A stretch of DNA of 64,000 nt, from the NCBI GenBank assembly GCA_017311185.1, contig JAESUZ010000962.1, positions 465,449 through 529,448 on the forward strand, written 5' to 3'. Source of the DNA: Proteles cristata cristata. Taxonomy: Eukaryota > Chordata > Mammalia > Carnivora > Hyaenidae. This document shows positions 30,701 to 41,180 of this stretch, in pieces (position 1 is the stretch's first letter; every line of letters starts with the position of its first letter). The notes under the pieces were generated by a model. It saw only the letters and a program-made list of their open reading frames with translations. It ran no database searches and was not told the origin of the DNA. The position numbers were made by a program, and so were the translations under genes.

Positions 30701-31329
30701 GAGCCAGGACTCTGTGCGCCCTTCGCACAGAGACTTGTTGGGTGCCCTCTAAGCTCACCTTCTCCCCAGCTCACCCACAGTCCTCTGGCCGGAACAGGCA
30801 AGGGCCCCTGGAGGAACAAGAATGAGAACAGTGCCAGGAAGGGTGCAGGGGACAGAGGGTGTAACACAAGGTGCTCCTCAGTGAGGGCTGCCAGCACAAC
30901 CCACCCCACACCTGAGATTTGACATGGGGAGAAGACGTGCTTGGAGGGCAGGGCTCCCACTCACTCTCAAGTAAAAGTCTGATGCCAACATGGGGACATC
31001 CACAGCTCCTTCTGTTGACAGCCTCATTCCCCAGGCATCCACACAGGGGCCAGGAAGGCCTGCAGAGGACATTGCTGGCCTTGCACATGAAAAGGGGCTG
31101 GTTCTGGAGGGAGTAGGGTAGGCTTGACCAGGAAGGTCCCCAGGGAGACAGTGAGGGAAGCAGGACTCCAGGAGCCCTGCTGAGAAACCCCACAGGCTTC
31201 CGGGCCCAGCCTTTCCTGCCTCTCTTCTATCCCTTTTTCTGTTCCCGCCTCTTTGTTCCCTCAAGTCACAGTTCTGTCTTCAAGCTTTCCACCCTGCAGG
31301 AAGTGGTCTGTCCGCCATTTTGAAACTGT
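30701..31329. other. GC-rich unique stretch
   Basis: No repeat or exon recognised. Confidence 0.45.
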
Positions 31330-31640
31330 CCCCCGTGTCTCTCTCTTAACGAGCCAGGTTAAATATGCTGTAATCAAAGTAATAATACACCTGGGCTGGT
31401 TCTCGAGAGAACTGCCTTTTGTACTGCGATAGGACATTAATAGCAATTATTCTGCTTTGTAATTGGAGCTTTAAATACTAATTCAAACAGCCAGAGGAAA
31501 ACCAATTAGTGCTAATTTATCTCTATGTGTTTTCCAGAGCTGGTGTCTGTCACACTGTGAAGAAATAGGTTGGTAATTAGTACAGTTGGGTGGTAGATAG
31601 AAGTAATTACCAGATTCTTTCATTTTTCTTTGGAAAAAAA
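31330..31640. promoter_or_regulatory. AT-rich homeodomain-motif island, candidate enhancer
   Basis: About 310 non-repetitive bases, AT-rich amid GC-rich DNA, with at least six TAAT/ATTA-type cores: 'agcaattattctg', 'tttgtaattggagc', 'actaattcaaac', 'accaattagtgctaattta', 'ggtaattagtac', 'gaagtaattacc'. 'ctgtaatcaaagtaataa' also holds a TCF/LEF-type ATCAAAG. This density is typical of developmental enhancers. No conservation data were available, so the function is inference. Confidence 0.45.
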
Positions 31641-31934
31641 AAAATGGGTGGGGGGTAGGGAAGGCCAAGATAGGTTCTATAAGTCTTTGTTCGCTGAAGT
31701 TTAGAGGCAGGGCCCACATTAGCTCTGGATCCCAGCTTCACCATCCTGACTGTACAGGTTATTTCTGAGAGACAGGTGGGCTCTGGTGGAGGCCACTTTG
31801 AAGGCCTTAACAAGGACCGTCTAGCCAACAGGCTCACAGAAGTACCACCAGCAATGTTACGGAAAGCAGACCGTTTCCTGTTTTCTGGGGGAAAGGTTTT
31901 TGAGCCCCAAACAACCGACCTCAGGGTAAAGGGG
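31641..31934. other. Unassigned stretch
   Basis: Nothing recognised beyond an A12 run at about 31635. Confidence 0.4.
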
Positions 31935-32120
31935 GCAGTGGGCTCTGGGTCCCAGGCCTGCTTCTCCGTCTCCAGCTGTGTGGTCTGGGTGGAGGCTCTG
32001 AACCTCTCTGAATGTCAGTTTCCCCATCTGTAAAATGGACAGAATGATACTTCATAGCGTTGTTGTGAGGACTGAGTCAAATAAAATAATTTGCATAACG
32101 GAACTAGACTCCAGTAATGA
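31935..32120 (+). mobile_element. MIR, well preserved
   Basis: 'tccagctgtgtggtctgggt', 'gtttccccatctgtaaaatg', 'cgttgttgtgaggactgagt' match sense MIR in order. Confidence 0.9.
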
Positions 32121-32124
32121 TAGG

Positions 32125-32230
32125 TATGAGCTGTGGGGTGCTTACAATCTGCCTGGCACTCTTCTAGACGACCTTGTACATGTTATTATTTAATTCTCCA
32201 AAGCCATGGGCTGACCCACTAGCCAATTTT
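32125..32230 (-). mobile_element. MIR/L2 tail, reverse
   Basis: 'tgcctggcactcttctagac' and 'catgttattatttaattctc' read as antisense core-SINE 3' half. Confidence 0.65.
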
Positions 32231-32254
32231 ATTTCCAAGTTTCCTCTCCTATCC

Positions 32255-32440
32255 ATACCGGTCACCAGCTGTATGACTCAGGAGACATTAATCAATTTCA
32301 CTAGGCCTTAGTTTCCTCTTCTAGATGACTCTTCTAGAGTTATCGTGAAGATCAGAGAAGACAGTGATTGTGAAATCTCTTAGCCCAGTGGTAAGCATGG
32401 AGCAGGGGCTCTGTTATTGTTATCAATATTATAATAGCGT
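32255..32440 (+). mobile_element. MIR relic
   Basis: 'accagctgtatgactcagga', 'ccttagtttcctcttctaga', 'ttatcgtgaagatcagagaa', then 'gctctgttattgttatcaa': sense MIR through its tail. Confidence 0.85.
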
Positions 32441-32499
32441 TGTTCCAGTGCATATGGCTTTGTTGGCATCTATATAAACCCTCTATTGAAAGAGGTAGA

Positions 32500-32694
32500 G
32501 GGGCGCCTGGGTGGCTCAGTCGGTTAAGCATCTGACTCTTGATTTCAGCTTAGGTCATGATCTCATGGTTCATGGGATCGAGCCCTGTTTCTGGCTCTGC
32601 ACTGTCAGCACAGAGCCCACTTGAGATTCTCAATCTCTCTCTTTCTCTTCTCTCTCTCGGAATAAGTAAATAAGCTTTAAAAAAGAAAAAAAAA
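32500..32694 (+). mobile_element. SINEC (felid tRNA-Lys SINE)
   Basis: 'gggcgcctgggtggctcagt' head; B box changed ('tgggatcgagccc'); shortened body ('ctgcactgtcagcacagagc'). Imperfect flanks AAAGAGGTAGA / AAAGAAGTAAA. Confidence 0.95.
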
Positions 32695-32849
32695 AGAAGT
32701 AAATATGGTACTATAAATACATTTCATTAACTAACCCACACAGATTTATCAAATGCCTGATACATACTGACTACATACGGAGAACCTGCTCACACCATTT
32801 AGAAATCTAAGACCAGTACACCCCGAACAACAGAAGTGGGATAATCATG

Positions 32850-33045
32850 GCCTTTCATGGAGCTTCACAGTTTACAAAATGCCTTCACATACGATTTCAA
32901 TGCTTTTGAGCCCACAATCAAGTGGGTTTCAGAATTACTGAATTCCCCATTTTACAGGTGGAAAAATGAGGCTTAGAGAATTTACGTGATTTGCTCAAGA
33001 AAGTGGTAGAATCAGAACTGAAACCCAGACTTTTTACTACAAAAC
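32850..33045 (-). mobile_element. MIR, reverse
   Basis: 'cttcacatacgatttcaatg', 'ccccattttacaggtggaaa', 'gaggcttagagaatttacgt', 'gaactgaaacccagactttt' follow antisense MIR. 32730-32850 may be antisense L2 debris. Confidence 0.85.
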
Positions 33046-34025
33046 CTATGCGGGCACTGGCTGAATGCTTGTTGAGTGGATGAGTAAGTGCACTTTCCAC
33101 AAAACCGTAGCCTAAGCTGCCAACAGGTGTCTCGTAGTCCTATGGGAGGAGCAAGGCTAACCAAGGAGAGGTGGGCAGAGACGCAGATGCCTCAGAACAG
33201 AGGTGGACCGTGGCAGGGCTGGACAACGTTGCGCTACCTGGGCAAGGCTTCTTAACCTGCTGAAGTAGTACTGCCATGGAAAAATCGGGGAATTGCCTTT
33301 AATAATCTGCATGAAGATCTGACAACCCAGGCCGTGACCCGTTCTCACAGACCCCACCCCCTCCCACACACAGGGGACCTGCCTGGACCCTGCGAGCCTG
33401 AGAGGTGTGACCCCTGGGCCAGGCCTGCGAGGATGAGCAGCAGCAGGAGTGCCTGGAAGGGGAGGAGGGCGTAGAGGATATAGAGAGGGTGTGGCTTCTG
33501 CCAAGACCCGAGGAGGAGTGGAACATAACCATGTTGGAGATGCAGGCAGGGAAGAGACCTGTCTGCCAGCTCTGGAGACTCAGTGCCGTGCAGGGGAAGG
33601 GAGGGGCCGAGCTTAATAAGGTCTACTTTGGCCAGCATGGCGCCCAGGGCGTTTTGGCCCCGGGCTGCCTCCTGCAGTCACTGACTACTCCAGCAGCAGG
33701 GGCAGGCAGGGGCTGACTGCACGCTGCCCACAAGCCACTCTCCCAGTCTGGGAGCTCTCTCCACCCTGCCGAAGGGGAGCCTTCCTTCTAATCACACAGA
33801 GACGTCCGCCATATGCTTGCCAAGCTGTGGGCTTCTACCCAGAAGGACTGTGTTTCCTGTGGGCTAGTGACTGCCCTAGATTTGACGTGTCAGAGGCAGG
33901 GCCTGAGAAGGTTAGGCTGGCCAAGGAGGCCAGGTGGAGGAGAGGGGAGTCATAAACACCGAGGGGAGGAGAGTGTAGACAAGCACAGCAGCAGGAGTGG
34001 GAGATACAGAGAGAGAGAGAAAAGG
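33046..34025. other. Unique stretch, nothing recognised
   Basis: GC-rich; mild CpG content near 33650. No repeat or exon identified; (GA)n at 34007-34022 is short. Confidence 0.45.
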
Positions 34026-34215
34026 GTGTAGGTACATGGGTGTGGGCAAGGGACTACCTGGGTGTATATCTAGATAATGATAGTGACCTGTGACTGGAGG
34101 AGTTCTGGGCGATTCCATTGTTCTTTTTGGTTATCAGTATTTTCCAAATTTTCTGTAACGAGCCTATTTCTCTTTTATACCAAAAAAACAATGAAACTGA
34201 TTTTTAAAAAAGGAA
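34026..34215 (+). mobile_element. Old L1 (L1M) 3' end
   Basis: 'tggttatcagtattttccaa' and 'attttctgtaacgagcctat' then an A-rich end match the old L1 3' UTR. Confidence 0.75.
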
Positions 34216-34440
34216 GGGACATATGCTGGAGACATTTTGAAGGAAAAACTGACAGCATTTGATAAGTGGCCAGATAAGGGTGATAAAGGAGAAAGATGAA
34301 TCAGAAATAACTCTGAGGCTTTGAGATTGGGTGGCGGGGAAACTGGCGGAGGAAAGGAAGCGAGGTAGGGGAGTTACAAAGCCGGGAAATGACCAGCTGG
34401 GTTTCAGACTTCGACTCGCCAGCCACCAGTGAGACACTTC
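34216..34440 (-). mobile_element. L2 LINE fragment, reverse
   Basis: 'gagacattttgaaggaaaaa', 'ctgacagcatttgataagtg', 'aataactctgaggctttgag' match the antisense L2 mid-section. Confidence 0.75.
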
Positions 34441-35915
34441 AGGTGTTCAAATGGCAGGAGAGGCAGAGCCACTGAAGAGAAGAGAACTGAGGCTCAGAGG
34501 CAAGGAGCCATACTCCTTGCCCTGCAAGCCTGGGGTCAGGGACGGAACTCCTCAGCACCTAGCCAGATGCTCAGGCCAGAGTGGCAGACCTGCCTGTCGA
34601 GGCAGGGTATTTGAAAGCGAGGTCCCCAGATAGGACCCTGGGGTAGCCTGCCCTGTGGGCCAGCCAGCCTTCCCTGCCTTGGAATGGGGCCATTTGGTTG
34701 TGTGAGGAACACGGGCCTGAGAGAGTCCAGGACAGGCTTAGTGCATGACAGAGAGCCTGGCTGGGAATGGAGGCTGTTGGGCCTGAGGCTGCAGAAGACA
34801 GAACATGCCAGCTGGGAAGTCTCAAGGGTCCCAGTGTCATTGATGATAGTGATATAGGGATGGAAAGCGAGGGAAGTCCTCTCTGGAGGAACAGAAGCCA
34901 TTTCTCACAATGGGAAAGGTCTGCCTGAACCATAGTTCCCAGCCAGCTGTCCACAAACACACTGTCCGTGCCCAGAAACCTTTTCTGCCTGCGGCTGACC
35001 TGACTGGTCTGCAGAGGCTCTGGACCTGCTGGAGCCTCAGAGATCAGCTGTTCCAAGTCACGCAAACACCCAGCGTGGGGAAAGGCTGTTCTCTCTGACC
35101 TCCGGAACCATCTGCCTTGTATCTGCTGGTGACATGGCCTAGGGTGGGTCTCCTAAAGGCTCTAAGTAAAAAGTTGCATCCTGACTAGCATCATCCAGTG
35201 GGCTAGCAGCAAACTCACCAGCTCTTCCATTTGGGGTCCCCCTCTCCCCTCCCCGTGAAGTCCTATCCCCTGCCCCTCTGTGCCAGCCCACCAGCCCTTC
35301 AGCACTGGCTGACACACTGAACCACCATTGCCTTAAAAGACTCTGCACTGACTGAGCCTGAGGCCCCACCCGAGGCTGCGTCACTGTTTCCTTGGCAACC
35401 GAAGGGGTGGGTGAAAAGTAACACACAAAGCAAACAAAATGAGCTCCACATGGGTGGCCGGGAGAGTCACCTCAGCATCGTGGGGCCACAGATGGGGGTG
35501 GAGTGCCCAGCTCCTCTCACTGAGGCTGCTCTGGGGGAGCTCACGCCAAAGCCCAGGCGAGGAGCTCCTTACAACCCTGGGCAGTAGTGTGGGTGCTCTC
35601 TCTCTGCGCTGAGCTGCATTGCCAGGACAGACGAGATTATCTGGTGAGGGTCCCGCCTCTGCTTGCACTGGGCACTGAGGCTGAGATGTCAGCCCCAAAA
35701 AGACATCAGCCAGGAAATAGCTCTGAGGGGCACGGAGCCACTAAGAAGAGCTCGTGACCAGTCACTGCCCACCAGAAATGACCTGATGTGACCCCAGTGC
35801 TCCCAAGGCTCCTACACCAACCGTCCTCACTCAGGGCCCTAGACCATTTGGGACACTTCCAGCAGGTGCTGTTGGGAAAACCCTGACAGGTGTATGCCTG
35901 AGATTCCAAGGTGCT
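34441..35915. other. Unique GC-rich stretch; short MIR trace
   Basis: About 34470-34560 has antisense MIR words ('agagaactgaggctcagagg'). The rest is unassigned; frames of up to 164 codons show no recognisable domain. Confidence 0.45.
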
Positions 35916-36000
35916 TCTCACAAAAAATTTTTAATTAAGTTATAATTATATACATCAAGTACCCAGATCGTAAGTGGAAAACTTCAGTGGTTTTTTACCC
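35916..36000. mobile_element. Old L1 fragment, left of LTR
   Basis: 'tttttaattaagttataatt' and 'aacttcagtggttttttacc' match the old L1 'ttgagatataattcac... tacaattcagtggttttta' segment. It resumes after the LTR. Confidence 0.65.
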
Positions 36001-36374
36001 ATTGTCTCAGTCCACCTGGGCTGCTAGAACAGAACGCTAAGACTGGGTGTCTTGTAAACAACACATGTTTATTTATCACCGTTCTGGAGGCTAGGGGTCC
36101 GATATCAGGCTGCAGCATGGCCAGGTTCTGGTGAGGGCCTTCGGGGTGTGAACAACCAAATTCTCTAAGTGTGTTCACACGGAGGAGAGCTAGGAGGAGG
36201 GGAAGGAAGCTCTTTTGTGCCTCCCATAAGGGCACGAATCCCATTCATGGGGGCCCCACCTTCGTGACCTCATCTAATGATAATTACCTCCCAAGACCCC
36301 ATCTCCTAATACACTGGGGAGTAGGGTTTCAACATACGCAATTTGGGGCACACAAACATTCAATCCATAACAAC
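36001..36374 (-). mobile_element. MLT1-type (ERVL-MaLR) solo LTR, reverse
   Basis: Antisense LTR: 'ctcagtccacctgggctgct' start, 'cgttctggaggctaggggtc', 'tcaacatacgcaatttgggg', 'acaaacattcaatccataac' end. No internal retroviral sequence is present. It separates two parts of one old L1. Confidence 0.85.
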
Positions 36375-36625
36375 CACGTAACCACTACCAAGATCAAGAC
36401 GTGGAATATTTCCAATACCCCAGAAGGCTCCCACAAGCGTCTTCCCAGTCAATACCCCACCCCTAAGCTGACATTTTTCTGAGTGCTATACCCCCATCAA
36501 TTAAACCAGTTGTGAGCTTCATGTAAATGGAACCGTAGAGTGGGCGCAATTCTTCGTGTCCGGCTGGTTGCATGATACTCCATCGTGAGAGGCAGCTGCA
36601 TTAGTGCAGAAGACAGTGGCTCGTT
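36375..36625. mobile_element. Old L1 fragment, right of LTR
   Basis: 'cgtaaccactaccaagatca', 'ctgacatttttctgagtgct', 'cttcatgtaaatggaaccgt', 'ttcgtgtccggctggttgca' continue the L1 segment interrupted by the LTR. Confidence 0.7.
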
Positions 36626-37155
36626 CTTTTCTTTTGCTATGCGGTGTACCCAGTGTTTCTAAATGTCTCAAAGCCTTTCACGTTTCGGTTCTTCTCCTAA
36701 GTCAGTGGCTGGCTGCTCTTATGTCCACCAGGCCATGCGTGACTGGGGACACCCATGGCCAGGCATGCCCAGGTCATCCTCAATGCCAGAATGCACTGTT
36801 TTCTATCCCACTCAAGAAATCACATAGCAGTGTGAGTGGGTATGACGGTGTTATGGGGATAACCTTGAATTCCCTCTACTTCACAAAACAAGCTGGGGGG
36901 ATTATTCGAAAACTGCCACACTTTATTATTAGTAACATATTTGTTTGTGATACATCTCACAACTGCCGGTACCACACCAGCGTGTCACAGCTTTTAGGCT
37001 GAGAACTGCTAGTCTAAGTGGTGTGAATTCAGAAGTAAAGGAAGACCATTTCCTGCCCCCAAAATATCTCTTTCCTCTACCCCACTGCTTCCCCAGAAGT
37101 TTTCACTCCAGTCAATTCATTGTGCTTTATCAAGCAGCCCCAGTGTCCTCTTTTG
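36626..37155. other. Unassigned; possible hAT terminus
   Basis: 'ggctgagaactgctagtcta' (about 36999) recalls a hAT MITE end, otherwise nothing recognised. Confidence 0.4.
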
Positions 37156-37172
37156 AAATGCAAGGACCCCTG

Positions 37173-37388
37173 GGGTGCCTGGGTGGCTCAGTCGCTTAAG
37201 CATCCGACTTCCACTCAGGTCATGATCTCATGGTTCGTGGGTTCAAGCCCCACTTCGGGCTCTATGCTGACAGCTCAGAGCCTGGAGCCTGCTTTGGAGT
37301 CTGTGTTTCCCTCTCTCTCTGACCCTCCGCTGCTCATGCTGCATCTCTCTCTCTCTCAGAAATAAATAAAACATTTTTTGAAAATTTC
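37173..37388 (+). mobile_element. SINEC (felid tRNA-Lys SINE)
   Basis: Full-length copy. Target-site duplication AAATGCAAGGACCCCTG (37156-37172) / AAATGCAAGAACTCCTG (37389-37405). Confidence 0.98.
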
Positions 37389-37479
37389 AAATGCAAGAAC
37401 TCCTGAGGGGAGAGAATCCATTAAACCCACAAGATCTTAGTGTGACTTGCAGGGAGCTGGAATCTCATGTGTGCCGAGG

Positions 37480-37675
37480 GCTGACTGCATGCCTTGCATC
37501 ATGTGGTAGTTTTCCTGCACTTCATCACCACAGTGAGGTCATGAGGATGGTATTATTCTCCCCATTTTGCAAATGAGGAAAACTGAGGCATGCAGAGATG
37601 AGAGAACTTGCCTAAGGCCACACAACTATTAGGTTGCAGAAGCAATTAATTGAGACCCAGTTTTATCCCCTCTGG
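37480..37675 (-). mobile_element. MIR, reverse
   Basis: 'ctccccattttgcaaatgag', 'gaaaactgaggcatgcagag', 'cttgcctaaggccacacaac' are clean antisense MIR. Confidence 0.9.
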
Positions 37676-38045
37676 AGCCCCTGTTGATAACCAGCTCGGT
37701 GAGCCAGAAGTATGGGGCATTTGTGAGCAAGGAGGGAGAAGGACACAGAAAGGAGAAGGGCAAGACTCTGTGCGAAGGAGAAAGGTGATACCCTGGCCAT
37801 ACATCAAGGTGCTAGAGAAAAACAAAGTCCACATTCCTCCAGGCGCTGCCACCCCAGAGCCAGTGGCACGTGCACCATCAGGGCCGTCTGCCCGCCATCA
37901 GTACCGACACCTCCTCTGCTCTTGGTGACCACCAAGGCCAGGTGCACCAGGTCACATCACTACAGGCGTTTCTGTCCCTAAGGGGGTCAGTTCCTCCATG
38001 CACCTTTGGGGTGCAGAGGAATGCCTGTTTGGAAACTTCATAGAG
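37676..38045. other. Unassigned stretch
   Basis: No repeat or exon recognised. Confidence 0.4.
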
Positions 38046-38180
38046 TGTTGACTCCATTCTATCCACCCTAAATGCACCATTCCAGTCTCTGCAGCAACCC
38101 AGTAGAATGGGTATTCCAAGGCCCCTTTTGTAAATGAGAAAGCCAGTGCTCCTAGAGTTCGGGAAATAGCCCTGAGGCTG
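38046..38180 (-). mobile_element. MIR relic, reverse
   Basis: 'cagtctctgcagcaacccag', 'gtagaatgggtattccaagg', 'ttgtaaatgagaaagccagt' follow antisense MIR. Confidence 0.7.
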
Positions 38181-38181
38181 C

Positions 38182-38245
38182 AAGCTCTGTGAGGGCAGAG
38201 GTTGTATCCATACTGGATGTCACCTGTGCCAGTAACACGTGCCGT
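38182..38245 (+). mobile_element. L2 3' tail
   Basis: 'gcaagctctgtgagggcaga' is the sense L2 'gtaagctccatgagggcagg' block, followed by 'cacctgtgccagtaacacgt'. Confidence 0.7.
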
Positions 38246-38544
38246 ATTACTGGGTTCTGTGACCTGTCAGTCACTGAGAGGTGTATGACCATGTCTACAT
38301 GACCCTGAAGAGCACGTCCTCATCACCAGATGGCCTCACTGCAACAGGACTGGGCAGAGATCCAGCATGAGCGTGAGGAAGGCCACTCTGGAGAAGGTGG
38401 CATAGGCTTAGGAGGAAGAGGGTTTTAGTTAGGTCAAGGAACTAGCTGCCTATATATGTTGGTGTGAGGCAGGAGCTCTTCCTCAAACATAGGCCCCATA
38501 CCACTATAATTCTACCATTATATGTTTACTCCCTGGGGTCTTAC
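38246..38544. other. Unassigned stretch
   Basis: No element recognised; possibly more antisense L2 debris near 38340-38420. Confidence 0.4.
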
Positions 38545-38650
38545 ATGTTGAGGGTCACGGTTGTACAATTCACCAAACCCATTCTGTACCAGGCACTGTA
38601 TTAGGCTGTGAGATAATAAAATGGATACTACACAGTGTTGTATTCCAGGT
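38545..38650 (-). mobile_element. L2 3' end, reverse
   Basis: 'tctgtaccaggcactgtatt' and 'aggctgtgagataataaaat' match the antisense L2 tail. Confidence 0.65.
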
Positions 38651-39154
38651 CTAGAAAATGAGTGTGCAAAGCCCATGATTGCCTCAGCCTGTGGAGAGAG
38701 CCCACCCTGGGGCTTGGAGCTATTATCTAGAAAGCACTTACAACAACAGTACCTGGCATGGAGCACTGATGAGATAGTCACATATGCACACGCATACACA
38801 CCAGGGGTCTTGTACAGGATCCCAAGATGGGGAATCTTATGAGATAGGTTTCCATAAGAGAGTGACAATGTCAAAGTCATTTTCTATTGTGCTAACTTTG
38901 GCAGCATCAGTGATGGGAGGGATGGACATATGGAGGGGCAGTAGGCCTGGAAACTAATTTAGTGCGTTCTGGAAGATTCACATATCATCAGCTAGCACCC
39001 TAGCATATCTCAGCAGAGAATGACCTGGACTCGAGGAGAGGCCACTGTATAATGTGGAGTCGGGACTAGACAAAAAAGTGTGTTCCAGAGAAGTGGACAG
39101 ATACAAAGGCAGCCTTCTCAACTTACCCAGGTGGAGAGGCTTTGGGTGTGCAGC
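38651..39154. other. Unassigned stretch
   Basis: No repeat or gene recognised; a brief U6-snRNA-like word near 38890 was examined and rejected. Confidence 0.4.
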
Positions 39155-39235
39155 TGGTTTGGGGGGGGTGGGGTGCACATGCACGCATATACACACACAC
39201 AGATGTGCATGAATTGCACACACATGGATTGGATT
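39155..39235 (+). repeat. G8 run and CA-rich simple repeat
   Basis: A G8 run (about 39161) followed by irregular CA/CATGCA units to about 39228. Confidence 0.85.
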
Positions 39236-39514
39236 CAGGAATGGGGAGCTTAAAAAAGATTTCATACCTGGGGCCCCTCCACCCAGTGGAAGTGGTTTCA
39301 AGTAATAAGTACCACAGGGGTGTATTTGGGTAGTGGACACAAGGCGTGCCCTGAACTGAAGCTCTGCTTTGCTGCCATTTGTAATTCATCCCTGGCATAT
39401 TTCTTTGAGTGATTTCACATAAGGAAAATGGGCTGGAAAAAAGTCAACTGAGGAACATGCAAAGAAACTGATGAGTCTCTCCCCCGGGGAAGAGAACTCT
39501 GAAGACAAACTGTT

Positions 39515-39630
39515 CGTTCTTCTGGAGTGTAAACTCTGTGAGACCAGGGGGCAGGTCTTTCCCACACTGCTCCCCTCACCTGGCATCAGGGACAGTGAAA
39601 GCTGAGTAACGAATGAATGGTGTAGGAGGA
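39515..39630 (+). mobile_element. L2 3' end
   Basis: 'ctggagtgtaaactctgtga', 'cacctggcatcagggacagt', 'gagtaacgaatgaatggt' are the sense L2 tail. Confidence 0.8.
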
Positions 39631-39651
39631 AAGAGTCGTGTTGGGTTTGTT

Positions 39652-39814
39652 TGTTTTTTTTAAGTGTATTTATTTTGAGAGAAAGAGAATTCCAAGCAGG
39701 CTTCATGCTGTCAGTACAGAGACCAACACTGGGCTCGATCCCACAAACTGTGAGATCATGACCTGAGCCGAAGTCAAGGGTCAGACACTTAACTGACTGA
39801 GCCACTCAGGTGCC
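39652..39814 (-). mobile_element. SINEC (felid tRNA-Lys SINE), reverse, internally shortened
   Basis: T-rich tail, short GAGA segment, then head 'ctgagccactcaggtgccc'. About 60 bases of the CT-rich segment are missing and no clear target-site duplication is seen. Confidence 0.93.
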
Positions 39815-39889
39815 CTGAGAAAAACTAATCTTCTCTTCTGGGGCCCCCGGGGGGGAGCTACAAGCATGGCAGTTATTCCCAGGAAATAG

Positions 39890-40175
39890 ATGAACTTCCT
39901 AAGGACAATAATAGCTAACTTAGTAGGTTATGCTTAGAGGTTAGGCTTCATAGGTTAACCTTAGTTACCTTAGTTGACTGAGCACTGCTTGGTCTCCTCA
40001 CAAAACCCTGTAAGATGGGCACTCGTTCTCATTTTACGGATGAGGAGGAAATGGAAGCAAAGAAATGTTAAATCGCTCATCTACGGTCACATAGCTGGGA
40101 CATGGCAGCATGGGAATTGAACCCAGGCACTCCTGCTCCAGTGTGCACTGCTCTTAAACACTTGCTTCTAACCAT
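39890..40175 (-). mobile_element. MIR, near full length, reverse
   Basis: 'gacaataatagctaacttag', 'ctcctcacaaaaccctgtaa', 'ctcattttacggatgaggag', 'gggaattgaacccaggcact' are antisense MIR in order. A run of TTAG/GGTTA-like units (39911-39978) lies within it. Confidence 0.88.
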
Positions 40176-40345
40176 GAGGGCTGCACAGTGATGATCCAAC
40201 CACTGTGGAGGGGGGTCACCTACCCATTCATCCCTGGAGGAGCCAGAGCCAAGAACGAACAAGTCTTGGTGGGGACATCAAGTGGCAACCAGAGGGGGTA
40301 GACTAGATGACTCTCTGGACTTCGAGCTCTCAAGAAGGTAATGCT

Positions 40346-40560
40346 GTGTCTCAGTCTGTTCGGGCTGCTATAACAACTGCCATAGACTGAGTGGCTTAAA
40401 AGACACAAACATGTATTTCTTAGAGTCCTGGAGGCTGGGAAGTCCAAGATCAAGGTGTCGGCAGATCCAGCGTCTGGTGACAGCTATTTTCTCCTGGTGT
40501 CTTCACAGGACCAAGAGAGCAGAGGCTCTGGCTTGTCACTTCTTAAAAGGGCACTAATCC
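40346..40560 (-). mobile_element. MLT1-type (ERVL-MaLR) LTR, reverse, left part
   Basis: 'tctcagtctgttcgggctgc', 'ctggaggctgggaagtccaa', 'gatcaaggtgtcggcagatc' are antisense MLT1 blocks. It continues beyond the SINE; no internal retroviral sequence. Confidence 0.9.
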
Positions 40561-40792
40561 GGGGTGCCTGGGTGGCTCAGTCGGTTGGGCGTCCGACTTC
40601 GGCTTAGGTCATGATCTCACGGTTTGTTGGTTCGAGCCCCGCATCGGGCTCTGTGCTGACCGTCAGCTCAGAGCCTGGAGCCTGTTTCGGATTCTGTGCC
40701 TCCCTCTCTCTCTGACCCTCCTCTGCTCACACTGTCTCTCTTGCTCTCTCTCAGAAATAAATAAAATATTAAAAATTAAAAAAAAAAAAAAC
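40561..40792 (+). mobile_element. SINEC (felid tRNA-Lys SINE), near-intact
   Basis: Full-length copy with good head and (A)14 tail. Exact duplication AGGGCACTAATCC at 40548-40560 and 40793-40805, inside the LTR. Confidence 0.98.
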
Positions 40793-40932
40793 AGGGCACT
40801 AATCCTATCATGAGGACTCTGCCCTCATGACCTAATCACCTCCCAAAGGACCCCCCTCCAAATACCATGACACTGGGGATACGGTTTCAACATCTGAATT
40901 CGAGAGGGACATAAACATTCAGTCCATAGCAC
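40793..40932 (-). mobile_element. MLT1-type LTR, reverse, right part
   Basis: 'gccctcatgacctaatcacc', 'aaataccatgacactgggga', 'gacataaacattcagtccat' complete the LTR. Confidence 0.92.
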
Positions 40933-40959
40933 TTGGTCATTTAATACTTTTGCCCTTGG

Positions 40960-41180
40960 TCATTCTTGGGAAGGATGAGTTGCTTGGAGTTAGTCTGTTT
41001 GAAGAGGGAAAAGATGCTGACCTGGGAGTCAGGACCCCAAGGTCTAGCCTGAGTTGCAGGCTGCTCTATAATACTAGGTAAATTACAAAGCCCCATGGCA
41101 GAGCTTCCTCTGTTATTAAACAAAGAGGATAGGAAATCTCTAATCCTTTCTACCCCAAGATCCCACCATTCGTTGATTTG
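40960..41180 (+). mobile_element. MIR-type SINE relic
   Basis: 'tgacctgggagtcaggaccc', 'taggtaaattacaaagcccc', 'aggaaatctctaatcctttc' recall sense MIR/MIR3. Diverged. Confidence 0.55.

Noticed and set aside
35990..36380. Possible retroviral gene remnants around the LTR
   Set aside because: Only LTR blocks are seen; both sides return to old L1 sequence, so no internal viral genes are present.
38890..38960. U6 snRNA-like word ('gtgctaactttggcagca')
   Set aside because: Only about 18 bases resemble the U6 5' end; what follows does not fit the rest of U6.
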